A stretch of 54,883 nucleotides of DNA from Spirosoma sp. 48-14 (GCF_001898575.1 NZ_MKUD01000039.1:1-54883), one strand, 5' to 3'. Positions 17,552-27,800 are shown, counted from the stretch's first letter. Made by a program: numbers and translations. Notes: generated from the letters alone by a model not told the origin.

Positions 17552-18838
17552 TTATTTAACGATTAGAATGTCCTGCCACCGAGTCGTATAGCAGGGAGAT
17601 AGAAACTTTGGCTTCATCGGCCATTCAGGAGCATGCATCTGGGACGCTAGCCTAAGCGTATCCTTCCCATAGCGGTAATTTAGTTTGTCTACCACATTCG
17701 CCAGCTTCAATGATTTTTCATTGGGCCCTTCAACAAATAACCCCTTCTGCCGGTAATCGGCAGGTACCAGGTCGGTCAGCATAATACCAACCCGCAGGTA
17801 GTGATAACCGAAAGAGAAAATCTCTTTCAGAGCCGCCGAAGCATATTGCAGCAGTTCAGCGGTTGAGCTGGTTGGATGTGGTAAGCGGACGGTTCGGGAA
17901 TTACTAAACTGTTTACTGGGTAGCCCATTACCTGGTGTTTTGCGGTTGGGGTCAGTACGTAAATAAACAATCAAGCAACCCGCTAATGAATCCTGTTTAC
18001 GGAGCTTTTCGCAGATTCTCGACAGATGAAACGTTAACGCATCCTGAACCTGCTCGAAGCTGGGCGTTACCTGGCCAAAACCGGGTTCTGTACAGATGCT
18101 TTTTCTGGCTGGTGGATTTACTTCCAGTAGTTTGCAGGGCTTACCACGTAATTCATAGACCAGCCTGACTCCGTTGACCGTCATCTGCTGCCTGATCCAG
18201 TCATCAGGTACGTCCCGTAGTTGAGCCGCTGTGCGTATGTCGAACTTCTTCAGTTTACTAGCCGATCTGTGCCCAACTCCCCAGATGTCTTCAACAGGAA
18301 ACGCCTGCAAGGCTTCACCAATCTTATCCGGTGTATCCAGCACACAGACGCCCTGATAGGCTGGATTTTGCTTAGCTAGTCGATTGGCTATTTTCGATAA
18401 GGTCTTCGTTGGACCGAAGCCGATGCTCACGGGCAGCCGTAACCACTGCTTGATCTTCACACGGATGGTCTCCCCTAAACCCTGATAGGATGGGTAGTAC
18501 TGATTATAGCTATCATCGACCAGTAGAAACGCTTCATCAATGCTATAGACCTCCACGTCTTCCACAAACTTGGCCAGGCAACTCATTAACCGGGCCGATA
18601 CATCGCCATAAAGCACATAATTACTACTGAACACAGCAATATTATGCTGTGCTACCATCTCTTTCATCTCAAAGAAGTAGCCTGCCATGTTGATGCCTAA
18701 CGCCTTAGCCTCCGCATTGCGGGCAATCACATTACCGTCTCGATTAGACAAAACGATAATGGGCCTGCCTTCCAGAGCAGGGTTAAAGCTGCGCTCCACC
18801 GAGCAGTAAAACGAGTTGGCATCAACGAGGGCGTACAT
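17552..18838 (-). CDS. umuC: UmuC-type Y-family DNA polymerase
   Basis: This 428-residue translesion DNA polymerase catalyses the error-prone step of the SOS response. The N-terminal catalytic motif is ALVDANSFYCSVE with D6. The second acidic motif is SIDEAFL near residue 102. A helix-hairpin-helix region (VEDIWGVGHRSASKLKK) lies near residue 190. The C-terminal little-finger domain runs to the end, including the UmuC-specific tail. It overlaps the umuD gene by 17 bases, which shows an operon. The polymerase should work with the self-cleaved UmuD made from the preceding gene. Confidence 0.92.
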   Translation of the reverse strand: MYALVDANSFYCSVERSFNPALEGRPIIVLSNRDGNVIARNAEAKALGINMAGYFFEMKEMVAQHNIAVFSSNYVLYGDVSARLMSCLAKFVEDVEVYSIDEAFLLVDDSYNQYYPSYQGLGETIRVKIKQWLRLPVSIGFGPTKTLSKIANRLAKQNPAYQGVCVLDTPDKIGEALQAFPVEDIWGVGHRSASKLKKFDIRTAAQLRDVPDDWIRQQMTVNGVRLVYELRGKPCKLLEVNPPARKSICTEPGFGQVTPSFEQVQDALTFHLSRICEKLRKQDSLAGCLIVYLRTDPNRKTPGNGLPSKQFSNSRTVRLPHPTSSTAELLQYASAALKEIFSFGYHYLRVGIMLTDLVPADYRQKGLFVEGPNEKSLKLANVVDKLNYRYGKDTLRLASQMHAPEWPMKPKFLSPCYTTRWQDILIVK

Positions 18839-19298
18839 ACTTCGGTGGCTTGGAAATGATGTAAGTCACAACGCCCAGCACTTCGAGACGTTCCTGTTTA
18901 GTCAGGTAGATAGGAGCATAGGCTGAATTACTAGATTCGAGTTTAACCCGTTTCTCTTCTTCGACGTATCGTTTTACGCACCAGTTGCCGTCAATACTAA
19001 CCACGATGATCCTGCCCGTAACAGGCTCCAGCGTAGAATCAACAACCAGGATTGAGCCTGGAAAAATGTAATCGCCCGTCATCGAATCGCCACTGGCTTT
19101 GACAAAGTGGGTCATGTCGGGATGGGCCACACACAGGTCTTGCAGGTTCAGTCTGGCTTCGATATAATTTTCGGCAGGAGAAGCGAACCCGGCTTTTACC
19201 GTAGAGCTGTATAAAGGGATGAGTTTTCTGCGGGAGGTATCAACTCGGTAGATATTTTCGGGGGGAACGGGGTCAATAGTATCTAGTAGTTTAGTCAT
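18822..19298 (-). CDS. umuD: UmuD-type S24 autopeptidase
   Basis: The 158-residue protein is a LexA/UmuD-like S24 peptidase. The likely self-cleavage site is A36-G37 (TVKAGFASP). The catalytic serine is S72 in GDSMTGD and the catalytic lysine K109 in WCVKRY. It lacks a LexA DNA-binding domain, so UmuD is the better call. I prefer the ATG at 19298 over a GTG seven codons upstream. It is the first gene of the umuD-umuC operon. Confidence 0.88.
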   Translation of the reverse strand: MTKLLDTIDPVPPENIYRVDTSRRKLIPLYSSTVKAGFASPAENYIEARLNLQDLCVAHPDMTHFVKASGDSMTGDYIFPGSILVVDSTLEPVTGRIIVVSIDGNWCVKRYVEEEKRVKLESSNSAYAPIYLTKQERLEVLGVVTYIISKPPKYVRPR

Positions 19299-19339
19299 CG
19301 AATTACCCAGATTAATCACTAAACTGCTATGTTATGAAT

Positions 19340-19357
19340 TTGTTATATACAATACAA
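19340..19357. promoter_or_regulatory. Candidate operator upstream of umuD
   Basis: TTGT and ACAA half-sites flank a 10-base AT-rich centre (TATATACAAT), 42 bases upstream of the umuD ATG. The shape resembles a LexA-type SOS box. The inner bases are not symmetrical, and the LexA site of this group is not known to me. A separate 8-bp palindrome AGTATACT lies at 19404-19411. Confidence 0.3.
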
Positions 19358-19956
19358 GTCAAACATATCAATTGGCTGGCTTTATCGCTGTTTTTTAGTT
19401 TGCAGTATACTATAATCAGTAATCCCCCAGGTATCGGATCATGTTGACAGTTTGAAGCTTAGAGGATTTTTCGGTTTCTTCTGCCTTTTCCGTGTTAATA
19501 GAGGGGAAGCGCCCCCCTCTCCTCTTTTTTTTATAAATGCTAATTGGTGACTCACAAGGAAGAATCAATTGCCTTAAATTGATCTCAGTTATTTCTAAAA
19601 CGGGCACTCGTCTACCCTACAAAACCTACAAAAGGGGTACTTATTCTACTTGTTCAACTTAAATCGTGCGAAAAAGGGGGTATGGGGCCTTTTTACAAAG
19701 GCGTTTTCGGCTCCTGCTGTACCCTGTACATAAAATTTGTAAAAAGGTGATTGTCGAGGGGAGTTTTTTAACTTTTTTAACTCAGCACAGCCTATAAAAG
19801 GCGTTTTCAAGTAAAAAGCCCAGCTTAATAGGCCGGGCTCTATTCTTACGGACTAGCACTGGAGAAAGTGTTAATAAGACGATGGAGACGCCCCCAAAAG
19901 TCACAAGCGAAAAAAAGATTGTTTTTAGACCTGCACTTTCTACACTTCCTACACGC
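19358..19956. other. Intergenic region between umuD and the TMF repeat gene
   Basis: The region holds a terminator for the TMF gene (19813-19839) and an AT-rich stretch. AAAGGCGTTTTC occurs twice (near 19696 and 19798), a short direct repeat of unknown meaning. A 63-codon frame on the minus strand (19416-19607) has unusual composition and no recognisable features, so I do not call it a gene. Confidence 0.5.
19813..19839 (-). terminator. Terminator of the first TMF repeat gene
   Basis: Read on the minus strand, AGCCCGGCC pairs with GCTGGGCT with one bulged or mismatched base, and TTTTT follows. It lies about 120 bases after the stop codon. Confidence 0.6.
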
Positions 19957-21633
19957 TTACTTTTGTTTCAAGAGCTGGTTAAGTAGCCGTTTTAATTCAG
20001 CCTGCTCTTGCTTGACAATCTGTAGCTCCTGTTGCTGTGCTTGAATCGTCTTGTCCTGTTGAATGCTGTACAGGGTTAATTCCTCTACTTTTTCTAACAG
20101 GGTTGCATTCATCTTGACCAGGTCAATACCCTCTTTGGCTATCTGTTCGGCTGAGGGTATGCCTGGCAGGTGTTTGTATTGATCAATATAAGCAGCAACT
20201 GACGATAGGGAACGTAGCTGGTAGGATGGACTAAACACGTTATCGCTCCACTCACTTGGGTTGTTGATACGAAGTTGGTACCGAGCTTTGATTACTTCTC
20301 CTGTTTCACTCACCGTCAGGAATTGGTCAGTAGTTCGGGTCGTTGGGCTGGAAGCCGTTAGATTCGTTAAGGTTAGGCCGCTGGTATTCGGCGATTGGCT
20401 AACCACTTCCAGGCGATTTACGGGAGCTGAGGTGCCAATGCCTACGTTAACCTGATTGCCCAAAATGAGCGCATTACTGGCGGCTACCCGGCTGTTGGCG
20501 CCAATGGCAATAGCGTTTTGCAGGCCATCGTCGGCTTGACTATTATAACCCATCAGCACGTTGTCATTGCCATCGGTTATGGCCGTTCCCGAGTTGGGGC
20601 CAATTATTATATTATTGCTGCCAGTAGTTATGTTGTATCCTGTTCGATAACCTAAAAACGTATTGGAAGCTCCGGTTGAATTATAGCCTGCTTGATAACC
20701 AATGAAGGTGTTGGCTGAGGCCGTTGTACTATTTATACCCGAGCTAGTGCCTACAAAAGTATTCTGTTGCCCTGTTGTATTGGAAGAGCCCGCAGAGCCT
20801 CCAAAAAAAGCATTTGCACTACCAGTTGTGTTGGAGGTACCAGCAACATAACCGGTAAACGTATTAAATGAGCCTGTCGTTGTCGTGAAACCGGCCATTG
20901 CTCCCATAAAGGCATTATTGGCCCCTGTTGTATTGTGATTTCCGGCTTGATACCCAACAAAAGCATTAGAATACCCTGTTGTGTTATAAACACCTGCCTC
21001 ATTACCAAAAAATGAGTTCCATTTGCCAGTTGTATTCGAATAACCAGCTTGATACCCGACGAAAGCGTTGTCGGTACCTGAGCTATTGCTATAGCCCGAT
21101 TTTGATCCAATAAACACATTTCCAAAAACGGTATTACTGAATCCCGCAGAGTCCCCAATCATAATATTATACCGCCCCGTTTTATTACTAAAACCCGACT
21201 GGATACCTATATTGATATTTGAATTACCATATTGATTGGAATAACCAGCTTGTCTCCCTATGGACACATTGTAAGCGCTAAAGAGATTATTTTCACCAGC
21301 CTGATGACCCAAGAAAATATTGTTATAACCACCCCAATTTTGCAAACCTGAATTATTCCCAATGAAAATATTGTAATCACCATACCTATTATTAGCTGCC
21401 GCCCGATAGCCCATGAAAATATTATTATTTCCTTCAAAAGTGCTAGCCCCAGCCTCAGTACCCAATATGGTATTATTGTTCCCAGAGAAATCAGTCCTAT
21501 TGCTAGCGCCAGGCCCGACAAACGTATTGTTTTGTCCAGGTGTAATGGAATTGGGCGTATTAACTATGTAATTATTTTGGGCTACCAGAGGGTAACTTAA
21601 CAGCATTGAAAGCAGATAAAAGATTTTCTTCAT
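19957..21633 (-). CDS. TMF-type repeat surface protein (copy 1)
   Basis: The 558-residue protein has a signal peptide (MKKIFYLLSMLLSYPLVAQ). About 20 tandem units of 17 residues follow, with the pattern NTTGxxNxFxGxxAGxx, covering residues of roughly 30-385. Such glycine- and asparagine-rich repeats resemble the beta-roll heads of YadA-like adhesins. A GIGT-x-P-x-NRLEV linker follows. The C-terminus (SEWSDNVF, HLPGIPSAEQ, LLEKVEELTLYSI) ends in a glutamine-rich coiled coil of the kind found at tail-fibre or endosialidase-chaperone ends. It is probably an exported trimeric fibre. Automatic pipelines often name it TMF or bZIP because of the coiled coil. It is paralogous to 50280-51830. Confidence 0.8.
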   Translation of the reverse strand: MKKIFYLLSMLLSYPLVAQNNYIVNTPNSITPGQNNTFVGPGASNRTDFSGNNNTILGTEAGASTFEGNNNIFMGYRAAANNRYGDYNIFIGNNSGLQNWGGYNNIFLGHQAGENNLFSAYNVSIGRQAGYSNQYGNSNINIGIQSGFSNKTGRYNIMIGDSAGFSNTVFGNVFIGSKSGYSNSSGTDNAFVGYQAGYSNTTGKWNSFFGNEAGVYNTTGYSNAFVGYQAGNHNTTGANNAFMGAMAGFTTTTGSFNTFTGYVAGTSNTTGSANAFFGGSAGSSNTTGQQNTFVGTSSGINSTTASANTFIGYQAGYNSTGASNTFLGYRTGYNITTGSNNIIIGPNSGTAITDGNDNVLMGYNSQADDGLQNAIAIGANSRVAASNALILGNQVNVGIGTSAPVNRLEVVSQSPNTSGLTLTNLTASSPTTRTTDQFLTVSETGEVIKARYQLRINNPSEWSDNVFSPSYQLRSLSSVAAYIDQYKHLPGIPSAEQIAKEGIDLVKMNATLLEKVEELTLYSIQQDKTIQAQQQELQIVKQEQAELKRLLNQLLKQK

Positions 21634-21707
21634 AGTGTAGAAACCGATCGAATTGTTTTAATAAACATTGCCGCTAATGTAGCATAAATAATCCCAAACC
21701 AACAAAA

Positions 21708-21734
21708 AACGCTGGCTCACCTGGAGCCAGCGTT
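21708..21734 (-). terminator. Terminator of the small coiled-coil gene
   Basis: A perfect 11-bp stem (AACGCTGGCTC/GAGCCAGCGTT) with a 5-base loop is followed on the minus strand by a T run. It separates the coiled-coil gene from the TMF gene, so the latter needs its own promoter or read-through. Confidence 0.8.
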
Positions 21735-21761
21735 CTTGTCTATACTCAGCATATTACAGCC

Positions 21762-22031
21762 TTAATTCAACCGTCTGACATGGTTGTAATGCTCAGTCGA
21801 AAAAGCGATCTCGTACTGACTGATACGCTGTTTAAGCAGCATCACCGTTTCTTCCAGCGCCGTTGCTTTACGTTCGTTTAGACTGGTTATCTGCTCCTCA
21901 GCTTCGATCTGCTTGCGGCTACAGTGGACCATTTCCCGTAAGAGCGTCGCTACTTCCTGCAGTTCAATAATCCACTGCCGAAGCAGGTCTACATCGTCAC
22001 AATCATAAGGGTTTCCGGTGGCTGGTTTCAT
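21762..22031 (-). CDS. Small coiled-coil protein upstream of TMF gene (copy 1)
   Basis: The 89-residue protein is acidic and helical: DVDLLRQWIIELQEVATLLR, then EAEEQITSLNERKATALEE and LLKQRISQYEIAF, with heptad-like spacing. There is no signal peptide. I do not recognise a family. A degraded copy lies at 51941-52210 in the same position relative to the second TMF gene, so the two genes form a duplicated locus. An IS21 element sits 28 bases upstream and may have separated it from its promoter. Confidence 0.65.
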   Translation of the reverse strand: MKPATGNPYDCDDVDLLRQWIIELQEVATLLREMVHCSRKQIEAEEQITSLNERKATALEETVMLLKQRISQYEIAFSTEHYNHVRRLN

Positions 22032-22085
22032 TAGCTCTAAGAGGATAAGGAGGATATGTGGAGATTTCGGAGATAGAGACCATCT

Positions 22086-22154
22086 GATTTCGCTACAAAC
22101 TGACCACTCGATTCCGCGACTAATTGACCAGGTGATTTCGGCCTAAACTGACCA
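22086..22154 (+). repeat. Three subterminal repeats at the left end of the IS21 element
   Basis: Three 21-base copies of GATTyCGnnnnnAAyTGACCA-like sequence are spaced every 24 bases, probably transposase sites. A fourth copy lies inverted at 24622-24642. Confidence 0.75.
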
Positions 22155-22228
22155 CCTCGTCTTGATGAAAAGCTGGCTGTAGAAGTACCCATACTTTTGG
22201 AAGATGAACTACCAACTTCCAAACCTGT

Positions 22229-23782
22229 ATGGCTAACTCGACAATCAGCATGAGCAAGATTCGACACATCTTTCGGCTATTTAGCCAGGGACGTAGCAAA
22301 CTCTCCATCGCCACCCAAATTGGTGTTTCCCGGAACACTGTCAAGCGCTATTTGACCGCCCTGGCCGCTAGTGGACTTACCTATGCGGATATCCGTACCC
22401 TAACAGATAAGGATCTGGAAGACTTATTCGGCAAGACCCCAGAACCCAAGCCTGATCCACGCTTGACTATTCTGCAAGAGTATCTTCCTCAGGTCGATAA
22501 AGAACTCAAACGAAAGGGAGTCACTCGACTCATGTTGTGGGAAGCCTACCGCAATGACCATTCCGATGGCTTTCACTACACCCAGTTCTGTTTTTACTAT
22601 AACTAATGGAAGGCTCGGGTACAACCCGTGATGCATCTGGATCATAAAGCAGGCGACAAACTGTTTGTCGATTTCGCGGGTGTTAAGTTGAGTCTAGTCG
22701 ATTTAACAACGGGGGAAGAAAAGCCCGTTGAAGTCTTCATCGCCATTCTAGGCGCTAGTCAACTGACCTATGTGCAAGCGGTAATGAGTCAGCAAAAAGA
22801 AGATTTCATTGCGGCTTGCGAAAACGCGCTGCACTATTGTGGGGGTGTACCAGCCGCCATCGTTCCCGACAATCTCAAAGCGGCCGTCACCAAAAGCAGT
22901 CGTTTTGAACCGACGCTCAATGAGACGTTTGCCGACTTTGCCGATCACTACGGCACTACTATTTTACCCACCCGAGCTTATCGACCACGGGATAAAGCCC
23001 TGGTCGAAGGGGCGGTCAAGATTGTCTATAATCGGATCTATGCACCGCTACGAAAACAGCGCTTTCACTCATTACCCGAGCTCAATGAGGCTATACTAGC
23101 TCTCTTAGAGCAACATAATAGCCGACCCATGAAAGGGCGTAACTATAGTCGTCGGCTTCAATTTGACGAAGTTGAACGCGAAGCACTCGCACCTTTACCC
23201 CTGCTACGCTACGAGTTCAAAAAGCAATCCCATGCCACAGTGATGAAAAATGGGCATGTGTGTTTAGGGGCTGATAAGCACTATTATAGTGTACCCTATC
23301 GCTACGTTGGCCGAAAGGTCAAACTGCTTTATTCCAGCTCTACGGTGGAGATTTTTGTCCGCTATCAACGCGTGGCCCTACATCGACGGCAATATCGTCC
23401 CTACAGTTACACCACCGACAAAGAACATCTGGCCGCTACTCATCGCTTCGTAACGGATTGGTCGCCCGAGCGTTTTGTCGACTGGGCGGCTGATATCCAC
23501 GAGGATGTGCGGCTCTACATCCTCAAAGTGATGGAACGTCGTCAGCACCCTGAACAGGCCTATCGCTCCTGTATGGGCATCCTGAGTCTGGCCAGTAAAG
23601 TAGGCAAAGAGCGGCTCACCAACGCCTGTCGGCGGGCGTTAGGCTTCGGCCTCTACAACTACAAAACCATCCAGGCCATCTTGGAAAAGGGAATGGATAA
23701 CTATGATGAAGACGAACTTCTAGCTGAACAACCTACCATGCCTACTCACGAGAACATCCGTGGAGAGAACTACTATCAATAA
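22229..23782 (+). pseudogene. istA: istA transposase gene with an in-frame TAA
   Basis: The frame starts at ATG 22229 with the IstA helix-turn-helix region (SKIRHIFRLFSQGRSKLSIA, VSRNTVKRYL) and stops at TAA 22604-22606. It continues in the same frame to 23782. The downstream part has the DDE integrase core (FVDFAGVKLSL, VPDNLKAAV, DKALVEGAVK) and the C-terminal Mu-transposase-like domain. A CAA-to-TAA change (Gln to stop) after HYTQFCFYYN explains the break. The product would be split into a DNA-binding piece and a catalytic piece that could restart at ATG 22634. The element is probably not autonomous. Confidence 0.85.
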
Positions 23783-23800
23783 CCCTAAATCAATGCCCCA

Positions 23801-24550
23801 ATGAACAACAATAGCTTAGAGAAAATGCGTAAAATGAAGATGTTTGGCATGTTCCAGGCCTTCAAAACTAGTCTGGAAAGTGGCCAGCCCATCGGGTATA
23901 CGATTGATGAGATGATCGCCTATCTGATTGAAGCTGAATGGGATGATCGACAGAATCGGCGGATCGAACGCCAGATTGTCAATGCCCGTTTCCGCTATAA
24001 AGCCTCTATTGAGGAACTCTCTTACCAAACGGAACGGAATCTGGACCGCAATCAATTGTTACGGTTAGCCGACTGCAACTTCATCAAACGCAATGAAACG
24101 TTGCTGGTTACGGGTAGTACCGGCATTGGCAAAAGCTATATCGCATCGGCGTTAGGTCATCAAGCCTGCATTCTGGGCTATCGGGTCCTGTATGCCAGTA
24201 CGCCTAAACTATTTGCTCGGCTAAAAATGGCCAAAGCCGATGGATCGTATTTGAAAGAGTTAACTCGAATCGAGCGTCAACAACTACTGATTCTGGACGA
24301 CTTCGGACTTCAACCGTTTGATGCCCAGAGTCGGGCTGCGTTAATGGAAATCATCGAAGATCGGCATGGCAAGAGTTCGACCATTATCACCTCTCAACTA
24401 ACGGTCAGCAAATGGCATGAAGTGATTGGGGAAAAAACCATTGCCGATGCGATCCTGGATCGGCTGGTACATGATGCGCATCGGCTGGAGTTGACCGGCG
24501 AATCCATGCGCCGGAAACGGAAACCGCACGTAGAAATCAGTTATCAATAA
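23801..24550 (+). CDS. istB: IstB, AAA+ helper ATPase of the IS21 element
   Basis: The 249-residue ATPase recruits IstA to target DNA. Walker A is GSTGIGKSYIASAL near residue 103 and Walker B is LLILDDFGL near residue 163. The IstB-type N-terminal helical region (MRKMKMFGMFQAF) is present. The frame is intact. It follows istA by 18 bases. Confidence 0.92.
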   Translation: MNNNSLEKMRKMKMFGMFQAFKTSLESGQPIGYTIDEMIAYLIEAEWDDRQNRRIERQIVNARFRYKASIEELSYQTERNLDRNQLLRLADCNFIKRNETLLVTGSTGIGKSYIASALGHQACILGYRVLYASTPKLFARLKMAKADGSYLKELTRIERQQLLILDDFGLQPFDAQSRAALMEIIEDRHGKSSTIITSQLTVSKWHEVIGEKTIADAILDRLVHDAHRLELTGESMRRKRKPHVEISYQ

Positions 24551-24668
24551 AGGGAAAATAACCGTAGTTTTACCACCGCTTCTACAGCCTCTTTTCGCGG
24601 GTCGATTGCGAGTCAACTAGGTGGTCAATTTGCTACGGAATCGCCTGGTCACTATCTCCGAAATACAC

Positions 24669-24825
24669 ATGTAGCAGCTTCAATATTGTCAAATAAAGCT
24701 TCTTCATCAGGTGTAAACCGGCTCTGGGTTTCGCTGATCATTGATTAATTCATTTGCTAAAACATCCACCTCTCTTATTACCTCGTATATGCTTAATAGT
24801 TAATTTCTACTTTAATTCCCGTTCT
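24669..24825. other. Flank of the IS21 element, with a possible interrupted small ORF
   Basis: On the minus strand a short open frame starts at ATG 24741 (MISETQSRFTPDEEALFDNI) and runs into the IS end. If the element and one ATGT are removed, this frame joins the left flank and ends after about 41 codons, overlapping the start of the coiled-coil gene. A second frame, starting at an ATG near 24709, would join the coiled-coil gene itself. Either could be chance. Confidence 0.3.
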
Positions 24826-27800
24826 ATGCGGTTATTACTACTCATTGCCTTTATTCCCTTATTCTCAGTTATTGCGTCTGCCCAGAAACTTACCGGACAG
24901 GTTGTTGACCAAGCATTGCATCAACCAATTGTAGGTGCCACTGTACAGGTAAAACGCACGCAGGCTGGCACGCTCACCAGTTCTTTGGGCACGTTTACCC
25001 TCTCCAACCTACAACCAGCCGACGTCCTGACATTTTCTTACCTTGGCTACCAGACGCAGGAAGTTACTTACACGGGGCAAACCAGTTTGGCTATTGAACT
25101 AGTTGCGGGGGTTTCCCTTAATGAAGTAGTTGTCACGGCTCTTGGGCTGGAGCGCAACGCCCGAAGTCTGGGTTATGCTATTCAGAAAGTTGATGGTCGG
25201 CAGGTTAGCGACGTAAAAGCCCCCAATTTTCTCGACAATTTATCGGGTAAGGTGGCGGGGGTGATGGTTACGGGCGGATCAACAGGTGTTGGAGCATCGT
25301 CGCGTATTACCATTCGGGGCGAATCGTCGTTCACCAACAACAATCCTCTTTTTGTGGTCGATGGTATAGTTATTAATAACGCTACGGTAGTGAACCGGGT
25401 CGATGACGATGCCAACGGGTTTCAGGAAATCGATTTTGGTAACGGTGCAATGGAAATCAATCCTGACGACGTAGCAGCGGTATCGGTACTGAAAGGGCCT
25501 GGTGCAGCCGCCCTCTACGGCACCCGAGCGTCTAACGGAGTTATCCTGATTACGACTAAAGATGGATCATCACAGAAAGGTATTGGCGTGAGTTTCAACA
25601 GTACGTTTTATACCGAGCGGCCGTTTCAACTGCCTCGCTTCCAAAATCTTTATGGGCAGGGTAACAGTGGAGCCTTCAAGTATGTTAACGGGTTAGGTGG
25701 GGGTATCAACGATAATATATCGTACAGCTATGGTCCTAAACTTGACGCGGGACTGCTGATTCAGCAGTACGATAGTCCCGTGAATCTGCCCGATGGCCGG
25801 GTGGTGCGCGGAGCCGACACACGGGTATATAGTGGCTTACCCATCACCCCAACGCCCTTTGTATCGCACCCTGATAACCTCAAAAATTTCTACGAAACAG
25901 GTCACACTGCCATAAACAACCTGGCTATTTCCGGTAGCTACGACAAGGGCAGTTATCGATTATCATACACCGATCTGAATAGTCAGTCAACTATTCCGGG
26001 TGTCGATCTGAAACGAAAAACACTGGCGGCCCGGCTTCAGTTTGAGCCCATCAAACGGCTGAAATTCAGCTCTTCGCTCAATTATATCAATACCGGGAGC
26101 GACAATCGCCCAGCTACCAAATACGGTTCAGAAAACATCAACTACGCCTTAAGTGCCTGGCTGGGCCGACAAACCGATGTGAACCCGATGAAGCAGTACT
26201 GGCAACCTGGGCTGGAGGGTATCCAGCAGTTTTCGTATAACTACACCTACTTCGACAATCCGTATTTCACGCTCTACGAAAACCGTAACTCGTTCAACCG
26301 CGACCGGCTCATTGGCAATCTTGCTGTGACGGGCGAGCTGGCTACCAACCTGACGCTGATGGTACGTAGCGGTATGGATTATTCTAGCGAAAACCGTCAG
26401 TTTCGCAGGGCATTCAGCAGCAACCGTTTCAAGAATGGTGCCTATGCCGAAAACGCTGTTTTTTTTCGGGAAATTAACACTGACTTTTTGCTGAATTACA
26501 CCCGTAGCCTGGGTGCGCTCTCGCTCGATTTGTCAGCGGGGGGCAACCGCATGGATCAACTGGCATCGTTCGATCAGTTTCAGGCGCTGACGCTGGCGCA
26601 GCCGGGTGTATTTAAGCTCACCAACGCAGCCTCTCCAGTGGAGGCCTACCAGCAGAGCGCCCGAAAGCGTATCAACAGCCTGTATGCGCTGGCTAAGCTG
26701 AGTTACAAGGACGTACTATTTATGGACATAACGGGCCGAAACGACTGGTCTAGTTCACTAGCTACGCCAACTTCGACGGCAAATACCTCCTTCTTTTATC
26801 CGTCGGTATCAACAAGCTGGGTGCTGTCCAATCAGTTTCAACTGCCTGCGGTTGTGTCGTTTGCCAAAGTACGAGCCAGCGTGGCCAATGTCGGCAACGA
26901 TACCAGTCCTTACCAGACGACGGGCGTATACAATGCCCGCAATCCGGTATTTTCGCAACCCGCCTTTAGCGCACAGAGTACAATTGCCAATACCAACCTG
27001 AAACCGGAATCAATCACCTCGTTTGAGGTGGGGGCTGATGTGCGATTCCTGAACGATCGACTCGGCGTCGACCTGACGTACTACGATGCCCGCACTCGTA
27101 ACCAGATTTTATCGTTGCCCATCGCTATCCCAACCGGCTACAGCGAACGGGTCATCAATGGCGGTGAAGTACGCTCGCAGGGCATTGAAGCTGTGGTAAC
27201 GGCCGCTCCCATTCAGACAAGCCGCGTCCGATGGAACGTCAGCCTGAATTTCAGCCGTAACCGGACCTACGTAGTGTCGCTGCCCGAAGAGGCCGGTACA
27301 CTAACACTTGGATACAATCGAATCTACGACAATGTGAACCAAACCGTCTGGTATCAGGTACGGCAGGGCGATCGGATGGGCGATATGTGGGGCACAGGCT
27401 ACCTACGTAATGCTCAGGGCGAATTTATAGTGGGCAGCAATGGACAATATATTGCCGACAACACCTTGAAGAAGCTGGGTAACTATAACCCCGATTTCAT
27501 GATAGGCCTGTCGAACCAGCTTAGCGTTGGGAACTGGAACATGGGGTTCCTGCTCGACTGGCGGCAGGGTGGCATCCTTGTATCGCGTACACTGGCTCTG
27601 GCGGGTGTAGCGGGGCAACTGATTGAAACGGCCAATCGTCCTGATGCGGGAATCGTAGCTAAAGGCGTAGTAAACACGGGCACAACGGATAATCCGAACT
27701 ACCAGCCTAATACCGTCGCCATTCCGGCCGAAACCTACTACCGGATGTACTATGACCGGAACAATGAGGAAAATAACACCTACAATGCCTCGTATGTTAA

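Larger units (their letters stand above)
22060..24668 (+). mobile_element. IS21-family insertion sequence
   Basis: The element contains istA and istB. The terminal inverted repeats share ATTTCGGAGATAG-n-GACCA (left 22064-22082, right complement 24646-24664). Inside are subterminal 21-base repeats of the form GATTyCG...TGACCA: three on the left (22086-22106, 22110-22130, 22134-22154) and one on the right (24622-24642). These are the multiple transposase-binding sites typical of IS21. A four-base ATGT flanks both ends (22056-22059 and 24669-24672) and is the likely target duplication. The exact ends are uncertain by a few bases. Confidence 0.85.

Noticed and set aside
19416..19607. 63-codon minus-strand frame upstream of umuD
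   Set aside because: It has low-complexity basic stretches, no family resemblance and no clear neighbour link; probably chance.
19957..21633. Regular 51-bp repeats that could look like a CRISPR array
   Set aside because: The period continues through an intact reading frame and the units are diverged protein repeats. There are no identical repeats with unique spacers and no cas genes.
19957..22031. Annotation of the TMF protein as a bZIP transcription factor
   Set aside because: It has a signal peptide and many extracellular-type repeats. The coiled coil at the end explains the misleading similarity.
14908..22606. Reassignment of TAA to a sense codon, suggested by two in-frame TAA codons
   Set aside because: Many intact genes in the window end with TAA (for example bioA, istB and the epimerase), so TAA is a normal stop. 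Mutation or sequence error is simpler.
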